A stretch of DNA of 64,000 bases from an uncultured Acidobacteriaceae bacterium (GTDB lineage: Bacteria; Acidobacteriota; Terriglobia; Terriglobales; Acidobacteriaceae). The notes under the pieces are model-generated. The model was given only the letters and a program-made list of their open reading frames with translations, ran no database searches and was not told the DNA's origin. The translations under genes and the position numbers were made by a program. The DNA lies in the NCBI GenBank assembly GCA_937879855.1, contig CALFMO010000028.1:62001-126000 (forward strand), given 5' to 3'. Below are positions 44,610-51,933 of the stretch, piece by piece; position 1 is the stretch's first letter; the number at the start of each line of letters is the position of its first letter.

Positions 44610-45961
44610 GCACCGTAACCATGACCAGCGCGACAACATCCACCGCAGCGGCAGCGATCGATCAGACTGCAACCGCTCGTTGGGAACGGAATGTGCCTGT
44701 TTACGGATTTCCGGTGGTCAACGGATTGTTTCTTGGACTGTCGGCGCTCGTCCTGATTGCGTTCGTGTTGAGCGGGTATCGCGAACTGGCGGGTTTGGGG
44801 CCGGTGAGTGGAATGAATGATGCCTACGGTTGGGGCATCTGGAAGACCTTCAATCTGATGGTGCTGACCGCCCTGGGCTCGGGGGCATTTGCGGTAGGAA
44901 TTGCCGCGTGGGTCTTCCGGCGGAAGCGGCTGCACTCGCTGATGCGGATGGCATTGCTGACCAGTTTTCTGGCTTACGCTTGCGGCCTTTTGCTGCTCGG
45001 CATCGATGCCGGGCGGCCGTGGAACTTCTATTGGATCGTTTTCCCGTGGCGATGGAACATGCACTCGCCGCTGGCGGAAGTGGCGATCTGCATGTCGATC
45101 TACGCCATGATTCCGCTGGCAGTGGAAAACATTCCACCGGTGCTGGAGCGGCTGTGGTATTTCGATTCGCGGCTGCGGCCCGGGGTCGAGAGCATTGAAA
45201 AGAGACTCCACTATTTCTTCCCGTGGATCATCGCGGCGGCTTATCTGCTGCCGGGGATGCACCAGTCGTCGCTGGGGGCCTTGATGCTGCTGGCCGGGGA
45301 GCGCGTTCACCCGCTGTGGCAGACGCCTTGGCTGCCGGTGCTCTATCTGGGAGCGGCAACCTTCATGTCGTTCGGCTGCGTGGCCGGAACCACCATGCTG
45401 TGCTGCCTGGTGTGGAAACGTGCGATGGATATGGAAGTTCTCGACGAAGCTGCGCGAATCACGTCGTGGCTGATTTTTGGATGGATGGGACTGCGCCTGC
45501 TCGACATTCTGTTTCGCGGTGCGCTCGGTACGGCGTTTCACTTCGACCGATTTGCGGCCGTGTTCTGGTTGGAAATGGTTCTGATTTCGATTGGCGGATT
45601 GCTGTTGTGCCGCTCGCTACGGAGTCATGACTCGCAGCCGATGTTCGTGGGCTACATCTTGAGTTCGCTGGGCGGAATGATCTACCGCTTCAGCCCCACG
45701 ACGCTGGCCTTCCGGCCCAATCCGCAGGCGTTGTACTTCCCCGCCACCATTGAAGTGCTGGTCTCTCTGGGTTTCATTTCTTTGGGCATCGTGGGCTTTC
45801 TGATCGCGGTGAAACGGTTTGCCATTCTTCCCGCCCCGCTCAGCGAGTGGCATGACATGGCGAGCTACTTCCGGTTCCGGAGGCCTTATATCCGGTGGAC
45901 GGGCTACTTCAAGTACGGACATTTTGGCGAAGACGAAACCGAAGCCTCAGGCTCGGACTAA
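44606..45961 (+). CDS. hybB: Hydrogenase membrane subunit HybB (NrfD family)
   Basis: 451 aa with about 10 membrane segments, NrfD/PsrC fold. It passes electrons to the quinone pool and may couple this to proton movement. FSGMNDAYGWGIWKTFN-type segment (VSGMNDAYGWGIWK) and LLGIDAGRPWNFYW are NrfD blocks. ATG 44606 overlaps the end of hybA. The protein ends 12 bp before hybC. Confidence 0.93.
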   Translation: MSTVTMTSATTSTAAAAIDQTATARWERNVPVYGFPVVNGLFLGLSALVLIAFVLSGYRELAGLGPVSGMNDAYGWGIWKTFNLMVLTALGSGAFAVGIAAWVFRRKRLHSLMRMALLTSFLAYACGLLLLGIDAGRPWNFYWIVFPWRWNMHSPLAEVAICMSIYAMIPLAVENIPPVLERLWYFDSRLRPGVESIEKRLHYFFPWIIAAAYLLPGMHQSSLGALMLLAGERVHPLWQTPWLPVLYLGAATFMSFGCVAGTTMLCCLVWKRAMDMEVLDEAARITSWLIFGWMGLRLLDILFRGALGTAFHFDRFAAVFWLEMVLISIGGLLLCRSLRSHDSQPMFVGYILSSLGGMIYRFSPTTLAFRPNPQALYFPATIEVLVSLGFISLGIVGFLIAVKRFAILPAPLSEWHDMASYFRFRRPYIRWTGYFKYGHFGEDETEASGSD

Positions 45962-45973
45962 CAGCAGGTTCTT

Positions 45974-47674
45974 ATGGCGAAACGAATCACCATTGATCCC
46001 ATCACCAGAATTGAGGGCCACCTCCGCATCGATGTGGAGGTCGACAACAACGCGGTCAGCAACGCATGGGCTTCGTGCACGATGTGGCGAGGGATTGAAA
46101 AGATTCTTCGCGGCCGCGATCCGCGGGATGCATGGCTCTTCACGCAGCGTTTTTGCGGAGTCTGCACTACGGTTCACGCCATGGCCAGCGTCCGCTCGGT
46201 GGAAGATGCGCTGAAGCTGGAGATACCGCTAAACGCGCAGTACATCCGCAATCTGATTCTGATCGCCCATGCCTTGCACGATCATATGGTGCACTTCTAC
46301 CAACTCTCGGCGCTGGATTGGGTCGATGTGCTGCAGATCCCCAAGGCGGATCCGGCGGCGACGTCGAAGCTGGCGGAGAGCCTGTCGCCGTGGACGCGCA
46401 ACTCGCGCAACGAACTCAAGGCGGCGCAGGATCGAGTGAATGCTGTTGCCAGTAGCGGGCAACTTGGCATCTTCGCCAACGGGTACTGGGGACATCCCGC
46501 GATGCGATTGTCGCCGAACGTGAACCTGCTGGCGTTCTCGCACTACATTCAGGCGCTGGAATATCAACGGAAGGCATTGCAGGTCGTCGGCATTTTGGGA
46601 GCGAAGACGCCTCACATCCAGAACCTAACGGTGGGTGGCGTCGCCAACGCCATCGACCTCGACAGCCAGTCAGCGCTCGGCATGAGCCAGTTAGAAATGA
46701 TTCGCACGCTGCTGGAAGAGGTTGTGCAGTTTGTGCAGCAGGTGTACTTCGTCGACGTGTGCGCTGTGGCCGCGATGTATCCGGAGTGGTTCAAGATCGG
46801 CAGCGGCGTGCGCAACTATCTCGCCGTTCCCGACCTTCCGGTGGATAGCCGCGGCTCGGCGTATGACCTTCCGGGAGGCTACATTCGCGACGGCAACCTT
46901 GCCGGCGTCAAAGGGTTTCAGACGGCGTCGGACGCTGTGTTCCGGCAATCTGTAACTGAAGATGTGATGCACGCGTATTATCAGGGCGACAAGGCGCTGC
47001 ATCCGTGGGCCGGGGAAACCGAGCCGGCGTTCACGGGATGGGATGGGGAGCAAAAATATTCCTGGGTGAAAGCGCCTCGCTTCAATGGCGAACCCATGCA
47101 GGTGGGGCCACTGGCGCAGGTTTTGATCGGGTACGCGCAGGGGCATCCACTGACTCGTAAGTACACCGACCTCGCAATTGAAAAGATCGCTGTGGTTGGC
47201 GGAGCGCGGCCGACTCCTGCGATGCTGCATTCCACGCTGGGCCGCCACGCCGCTCGCGCCATTCGCGCCTGTATGCTGGCCGAACTGGCGCAGAAACATT
47301 TGCAACTGCTCGTGGAAAATGTTTCGAAGGGCGACTACACGGTTCACAATCAGCCCGTTATGCCGACCCATGAAGTGGAGGGTGTGGGGACGCACGAGGC
47401 GCCGCGCGGAACGCTTTCGCACTGGGTTGTCATCAAGGATGAGAAGATCAAGAACTATCAGGCCGTCGTTCCGTCTACGTGGAACGCGAGCCCGCGCGAT
47501 CGCTCGGGAGCGCATGGTCCTTACGAGGCCTCGCTGCTGCACACGCCGCTGGCCAGGCCCGAGGAACCGCTCGAAGTTTTGCGAACAGTGCATTCGTTCG
47601 ATCCGTGTATGGCGTGTGCATGCCACGCATTCGATCCGTCCGGGCGAAAGATCAGCGTGGCGAAAATATTGTGA
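45974..47674 (+). CDS. hybC: [NiFe]-hydrogenase large subunit (Hyb type)
   Basis: 566 aa, holds the Ni-Fe(CN)2CO centre that splits H2. L1 motif RFCGVC (Cys61, Cys64) near ITRIEGHLRIDVEV, and L2 motif DPCMACACH (Cys545, Cys548, His551) complete the four Ni ligands. The last 15 residues after His551 (AFDPSGRKISVAKIL) are the peptide that HybD should remove after Ni insertion. Both motifs match uptake hydrogenases of the group 1c/Hyb kind. It is exported with the small subunit, so it has no signal. It overlaps hybD by 4 bp (GTGA). Confidence 0.97.
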   Translation: MAKRITIDPITRIEGHLRIDVEVDNNAVSNAWASCTMWRGIEKILRGRDPRDAWLFTQRFCGVCTTVHAMASVRSVEDALKLEIPLNAQYIRNLILIAHALHDHMVHFYQLSALDWVDVLQIPKADPAATSKLAESLSPWTRNSRNELKAAQDRVNAVASSGQLGIFANGYWGHPAMRLSPNVNLLAFSHYIQALEYQRKALQVVGILGAKTPHIQNLTVGGVANAIDLDSQSALGMSQLEMIRTLLEEVVQFVQQVYFVDVCAVAAMYPEWFKIGSGVRNYLAVPDLPVDSRGSAYDLPGGYIRDGNLAGVKGFQTASDAVFRQSVTEDVMHAYYQGDKALHPWAGETEPAFTGWDGEQKYSWVKAPRFNGEPMQVGPLAQVLIGYAQGHPLTRKYTDLAIEKIAVVGGARPTPAMLHSTLGRHAARAIRACMLAELAQKHLQLLVENVSKGDYTVHNQPVMPTHEVEGVGTHEAPRGTLSHWVVIKDEKIKNYQAVVPSTWNASPRDRSGAHGPYEASLLHTPLARPEEPLEVLRTVHSFDPCMACACHAFDPSGRKISVAKIL

Positions 47675-48279
47675 AGAGAGCGCTCATTGGCGGCATTGGG
47701 AACGTCCTGCTCGCAGACGACGGCGTGGGGCCGTATGTGGTTCGGCTTCTCGACTCAATGTATGCCTTCGATGGGGACGTCGAAATAGCGGACCTCGGAA
47801 CTCCTGCTTTGGACCTTACTCATCAGATCGTGGGATTGCACAGTCTGATCCTGGTGGACTGCGTCGCCAGCGCCGATGAGCCTCCCGGCACGCTTTTGCT
47901 CTATCGAAATGAAGACATCCTGCGGGAAGTTCCGGCTCAGCGCGTCGATCCACATTCGCCGGCGCTCTCAGAGTGTCTCATGACTGCGGCGATGCTTGGC
48001 GCGAGCCCGGAGCACGTATTGCTGGTGGGAATCGTGGGGAAATGCTACGAGCCCGGAGAGCCGCTGAGCGCAGCGGTTCAGGAGTCGGTAGGACTTGCGA
48101 TTGAAGAGATCCTGCTGGACCTTCATCGCCTAGGTTTTACCTTCCGGAAAAAGGCGAGTCCTGACGAACCTGGCATCTGGTGGAGCAACGTGAATGTGCA
48201 GTCGCTTTCACCACGAAGCGGCAGGTATCACCGCGCTCGCGGACCACTAGCTGTCCCGCCACGCAATCAACTTCTATGA
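47671..48279 (+). CDS. hybD: Hydrogenase maturation endopeptidase HybD
   Basis: 202 aa, cuts the C-terminal peptide of HybC. LIGGIGNVLLADDGVG is the family opening; the nickel-sensing acidic residue is Asp (Asp17) where E. coli HybD has Glu16. The second site is LVDCVAS and the His is in VDPHSPAL. A C-terminal tail beyond about residue 155 is longer than usual and basic. It overlaps hybC by 4 bp and closes the operon hybOABCD, the same order as in E. coli. Its end overlaps the convergent neighbour by 13 bp. Confidence 0.93.
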   Translation: MKRALIGGIGNVLLADDGVGPYVVRLLDSMYAFDGDVEIADLGTPALDLTHQIVGLHSLILVDCVASADEPPGTLLLYRNEDILREVPAQRVDPHSPALSECLMTAAMLGASPEHVLLVGIVGKCYEPGEPLSAAVQESVGLAIEEILLDLHRLGFTFRKKASPDEPGIWWSNVNVQSLSPRSGRYHRARGPLAVPPRNQLL

Positions 48280-49076
48280 CTTATTCTGCCTTGATTCGCT
48301 GGGCAGCCGGGGCTGTCTGGATAATACGCATTGCCCTTGTAGTCGAGCTCTTTCAGCCCTTCTGCAGATGTGTAATAGCCGCGGATTGCTTCCCGGCGCA
48401 TAACGTCAAAGAACCTTCGCAGTGGGCTGTCCGGCTTGGCTGCGCCCGTCGAAACAATCAAATCCACTTGCTCCTGATTGCTAAGCTCCAGGAATCCGCG
48501 GCTGTGCCTTTCCACTGAGATCTCGTGCAGAGCTCGAAGGCCCTCCCGTGCGACCGCCTGAAGATCCGAAGTCTCAAGTTCGACTACAGACGGTTCGCCA
48601 TAGAAAGCAACAGCGAGCAAGCGATGCAGCGAGTCAAGCTGCCTGGCAGCCTGCATGACATTCGCTGCAGAATAAAACCACAAATCTAGCCACTGCGTAG
48701 TTTGTGCCAACGCATTGGCATCCAATTTGCCGAGGACAATCTCGACAAATCGTGTAACTATCCCAAACTGCTCATGGGAGAAGAATTGCGGCTGGAAAGG
48801 CAGCGAGGACGGCTGAACGTAGTCAGTTTCGCTGCCGGGAGGAGTCACATAGAGCTTTCCGGCGCTTTCGAGCGCATGGACAAGGTGATCTGGCGAAGGC
48901 GCGTAGAGTCCGGGCGGCAAAGTGCCAGTATTGTCCGTGTCGGTGTCACGCGGAGCCAGGATAAATTCCGGCACGACTCCACTCACGCCTGCTAGAACGA
49001 CCATTTCGCCTAATCGCAGCAGCCACTGGCGCCGTGTGATCTCGTCCGATTCTTCCGGTGGGAACCGTTCGCTCAC
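48267..49076 (-). CDS. Gluconate 2-dehydrogenase subunit 3-like protein (Tat-exported)
   Basis: 269 aa. The N-terminus ITRRQWLLRLGEMVVL is a twin-arginine signal. The body is the small, mainly helical subunit of membrane gluconate/GMC dehydrogenases (FFSHEQFGIVTRFVEIVLG...AREGLRALHEIS, and RREAIRGYYTSAEGLKELDYKGNAYYP at the end). It probably escorts the flavoprotein encoded just upstream by 4-bp overlap (49073-49076), so that the pair is exported together. Confidence 0.85.
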   Translation of the reverse strand: MSERFPPEESDEITRRQWLLRLGEMVVLAGVSGVVPEFILAPRDTDTDNTGTLPPGLYAPSPDHLVHALESAGKLYVTPPGSETDYVQPSSLPFQPQFFSHEQFGIVTRFVEIVLGKLDANALAQTTQWLDLWFYSAANVMQAARQLDSLHRLLAVAFYGEPSVVELETSDLQAVAREGLRALHEISVERHSRGFLELSNQEQVDLIVSTGAAKPDSPLRRFFDVMRREAIRGYYTSAEGLKELDYKGNAYYPDSPGCPANQGRISHRS

Positions 49077-50770
49077 AATTCACCTCGACGAAACGCTTCC
49101 GCAATATGTTCTCCCGCGCGAGCTGAAATAGCCATAATGGTAAGAGTGGGTTCGTAGCAACCTTGTGTAACAAAAACCGCTCCATCGGTGACAAAGACGT
49201 TGTTGCTATCGTGCACTTTGCAGTTGTTGTCCACTACACTTTTTTTCGGATCCTTGCCCATACGGGCTGTTCCACACTCGTGAATGTTTTTGCCAAATAC
49301 GCTCAGTCCAGTCCCCGGCGGAACCGGCTTGTCAAGCCTCATCTCGTCTAAAACAGCTGCGATATCGTCGCGCATGGCCTTGGCCATCGCTTTCTCGTTC
49401 TCTCCGTAACTTGCATGAATGTGCAGCACTGGAATCCCCCAAGCATCTTTCCTGGAGGGATCCAGCTTGACGTAGTTGTCGGGCCGGGGCAAACATTCTC
49501 CCTGAGCCTCCATCGCAAAATAGTAGGGGATCTCTTCTCGCACTCGCTTGCGCCATTCGTCCCCGAGTTCCGGCATCAGAAACGCATGCCCGTACACTTC
49601 TTGACTGCCGTCTCCATCAAAACGGTAACCGCGCAGAAAGTTCGAATTGCGCTGGTTCGTTCCGGCATTCACGTACTTGGGGATCAGAAATCCGCAAGGT
49701 CGGCCGACTTCTTCACGTTTGGACGAGCGCAAACTGGAGATGAACCCTCCGGCGCCTTCGACAGTGAAATGATCCATCAGGTACCGACCGAGCACGCCTT
49801 CTGAGTTGCCAACCCCGTGAGGATGGGATGTCGTTTGGGAATTGAGCAAGATGCGCGTTGATTCCAGCGCCCCCGCGGCTACCACGACCACCCGCGCGCG
49901 AGCCTCCCGATGCTCGTGCGTGACCCGATCGATGTAGTGAACGCCTTCGGCGCGTCCGCTGCGGTCCATCAGAAGATGGCTGACAATTGCATCGCTCACC
50001 AGGGTAAATTTTCCGGTGCGCGCTGCTGCCGGAAGCGTAACCGAAGGGCTGTTGAAGTAAGAAGCGGTAAAGCATCCACGCTGGCACTGGTCGCAATAGT
50101 GGCATGCGGGGCGGCCACGGTGGGAAACTGTCAGATTGGCGACTCGGTCGGGCATGACTCGCCAGCCAAATTTGCGCTCGACCACCTGCTTGGCCTGCAG
50201 CCCGCCGCACGAAAGGTTCATGGGCGGCAGAAATCGCCCGTCGGGCATTTGCGGCAAGCCCTCATTGGAACCACTCACGCCGATGAAGGTTTCCACGCGG
50301 TCGTAGTAAGGTTCCAGTTCCGTGTAGCTGATCGGCCAATCCTCTCCGTAACCGTCGCGGCTGGCCGCTTTGAATTCGTTGTCGCTGTATCTGTAACTCT
50401 CGCGGCCCCAGCAGAAGGTTTTTCCCCCGATTTGACGGCCGCGAATCCACAGGAATGGCTTATCAACCGGGAATGTATATGGGTGCTCCAGATCATTCAC
50501 AAAGAACTGATGACTGTACTCATCGCAGGCGTAACACATGCGCTGGACGGGCTGGGTCCGCAATAATTGCTGCTGATTGCCAAAACCGCGGAATTTCAAT
50601 TGGTAGGGCCACACGTGCTCGGTGAAGTCACGGGTTGGAATGCGTGGCGGTCCCGCTTCGAGCATGGCGACGCTGAGGCCTCTCTCAGCCACCTCCTTAG
50701 CCACCCAGCCGCCACTGGCGCCCGAACCAATCACTAGAACGTCGTGAACTGTTCGTTTCCGTGCGAGCAT
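49073..50770 (-). CDS. GMC family oxidoreductase (FAD)
   Basis: 565 aa flavoprotein dehydrogenase of sugars or alcohols. FAD motif DVLVIGSGASGGWVAKEVAERG at the N-terminus; GGKTFCWGRESYRYS; the Cys set CHYCDQCQRGC (possible iron-sulfur or zinc site); and the C-terminal HECGTARMGKDPKKSVVDNNCKVHDSNNVFVTDGAVF, which carries the active-site His. It lacks a signal and probably leaves the cell with its Tat-bearing partner. Substrate unknown. This two-gene unit is common in Acidobacteria. Confidence 0.9.
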   Translation of the reverse strand: MLARKRTVHDVLVIGSGASGGWVAKEVAERGLSVAMLEAGPPRIPTRDFTEHVWPYQLKFRGFGNQQQLLRTQPVQRMCYACDEYSHQFFVNDLEHPYTFPVDKPFLWIRGRQIGGKTFCWGRESYRYSDNEFKAASRDGYGEDWPISYTELEPYYDRVETFIGVSGSNEGLPQMPDGRFLPPMNLSCGGLQAKQVVERKFGWRVMPDRVANLTVSHRGRPACHYCDQCQRGCFTASYFNSPSVTLPAAARTGKFTLVSDAIVSHLLMDRSGRAEGVHYIDRVTHEHREARARVVVVAAGALESTRILLNSQTTSHPHGVGNSEGVLGRYLMDHFTVEGAGGFISSLRSSKREEVGRPCGFLIPKYVNAGTNQRNSNFLRGYRFDGDGSQEVYGHAFLMPELGDEWRKRVREEIPYYFAMEAQGECLPRPDNYVKLDPSRKDAWGIPVLHIHASYGENEKAMAKAMRDDIAAVLDEMRLDKPVPPGTGLSVFGKNIHECGTARMGKDPKKSVVDNNCKVHDSNNVFVTDGAVFVTQGCYEPTLTIMAISARAGEHIAEAFRRGEL

Positions 50771-50980
50771 GCGTCAGTCAGTCTAGCAAAGCGCCAGCCA
50801 TATCGCTCTTCGTCATGCAGACCTGGGCATTTCCTGCGCAACGATGTGTCTGACATGGCTGACTTTTACGGCGCTCAACTCTAAGGTTTCGATTGGTATG
50901 AGGTGTGGAAGTCGCGGTCGGATGCGAAAAAGAGGTGGAAGGCCGTTAGCAGTCGCGCCGTCGGCGCCTGAATCCGTCCA

Positions 50981-51220
50981 TTATTTGAACGTTGGCTTTG
51001 GCGGCGCACACACGGAATCAAACCAGCGACTGATATAAACCTCGGCGTGCGCTTCACCGCAAAAATGCCGTGCTGCGGGGGCGTTAGCGGTTTCAGAATT
51101 CCAGCGATATACGGTAAGATCGGCATCCCCGCATCGAATCACGAACCAGTGGATGGGATTCGTAGTCATGAGTCCACACACTTCACACCTGAATTCCTGT
51201 AGCGTTGTCATGCGTTTCAT
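50981..51220 (-). CDS. Small Cys-containing hypothetical protein
   Basis: 79 aa. It has CEVC near the N-terminus (Cys12, Cys15), a further Cys30, and RHFCGEAH around residue 54. The spaced CxxC...CG suggests a small metal-binding fold. No signal or membrane segment. It is on the same strand as, and 21 bp after, the diadenylate cyclase-like gene, so it could be co-transcribed. A ribosome site is weak and the start is uncertain (Met1 or Met4). Function unknown. The 210-bp region up to 50771 holds nothing else recognised. Confidence 0.5.
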   Translation of the reverse strand: MKRMTTLQEFRCEVCGLMTTNPIHWFVIRCGDADLTVYRWNSETANAPAARHFCGEAHAEVYISRWFDSVCAPPKPTFK

Positions 51221-51241
51221 TCCAGAAAACGAAGGGTTACC

Positions 51242-51883
51242 TCACTCTGCGATCGAGGCTGGTCGCAGACTTGGGGTGAGAATCGTCAACTCGCCGACTT
51301 GTTCCCTCTTCACGGTACCACGAAGACGGGCACTGTGATCGATCATCCAAATCTCGGGAATGATTTCGCCCACGAGTTTTCCATGGCAGAAGAGTCGCAC
51401 TACCGAACTTTCAGAAACCACGATACCTACGGCTTTGGTAACAGCGCTCATGTTGGCGGCCGCGATGTGGCGGCTGCCGAGTCCCAATGGCACCTGCACC
51501 TGGGCGTCCCCAGCGTCGAGGTAGCGGCAAGCCGAGAGAAAAATTCCGGCACGACCTACCACGAAACCGCCGTCGAGTTGCGCTAATTCCTTGATGGTTC
51601 CCCTCAGATTGAGATTGGTAACGTGGCGCGAAGACTCCGGATGCCCCGCCAGCGGATCCAAAATCAACGGCCTTGACCGGGCGAGCACGGCACTCTCGTC
51701 CCCCAGCATGAACAACGTTCCCACGCGCCTTCCCTCCCGCCCCTCGCGAGCAATCTCCACGGCGAGCTCAATCAGGGATTCAAGCACATCGGAATCATAT
51801 TCCGTTACCTGGCAGAGAATGCTTTCAAACACTCTTTCGCCTCCTCGCGCCGAATCGACATTCATCTGGCCGCGCCGGTGCAT
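51242..51883 (-). CDS. Diadenylate cyclase-like (DacZ/DisA_N) protein
   Basis: 213 aa, soluble. The C-terminal two-thirds match the DAC domain that makes c-di-AMP from two ATP. LDGGFVVGRAGIFLSACRYLD (Asp104-Gly106) stands where DGA is expected, and GSRHIAAANMSAVTKAVGIVVSES (137-158) where RHR...SE is expected. The N-terminus (ELAVEIAREGREGRRVGTLFMLGD) resembles the archaeal-type DacZ rather than membrane CdaA or DNA-binding DisA. The Ala-to-Gly and Arg-to-Ile changes are in or next to active-site positions. It lies between the S9 peptidase and a small Cys protein. It may make c-di-AMP or have become a nucleotide sensor. Confidence 0.75.
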   Translation of the reverse strand: MHRRGQMNVDSARGGERVFESILCQVTEYDSDVLESLIELAVEIAREGREGRRVGTLFMLGDESAVLARSRPLILDPLAGHPESSRHVTNLNLRGTIKELAQLDGGFVVGRAGIFLSACRYLDAGDAQVQVPLGLGSRHIAAANMSAVTKAVGIVVSESSVVRLFCHGKLVGEIIPEIWMIDHSARLRGTVKREQVGELTILTPSLRPASIAE

Positions 51884-51933
51884 TTCCTTTTGGATGAGTA
51901 GCCCGCCCGGAAGATTCAGACTGGCTGGATCTT

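Noticed and set aside
44483..45541. 352-aa minus-strand frame overlapping hybA and hybB
   Set aside because: Composition (His/Arg/Gln-rich) is that of an antisense shadow of a membrane-protein gene; no motif.
46691..47626. 311-aa minus-strand frame inside hybC
   Set aside because: Antisense of the conserved large subunit; no independent support.
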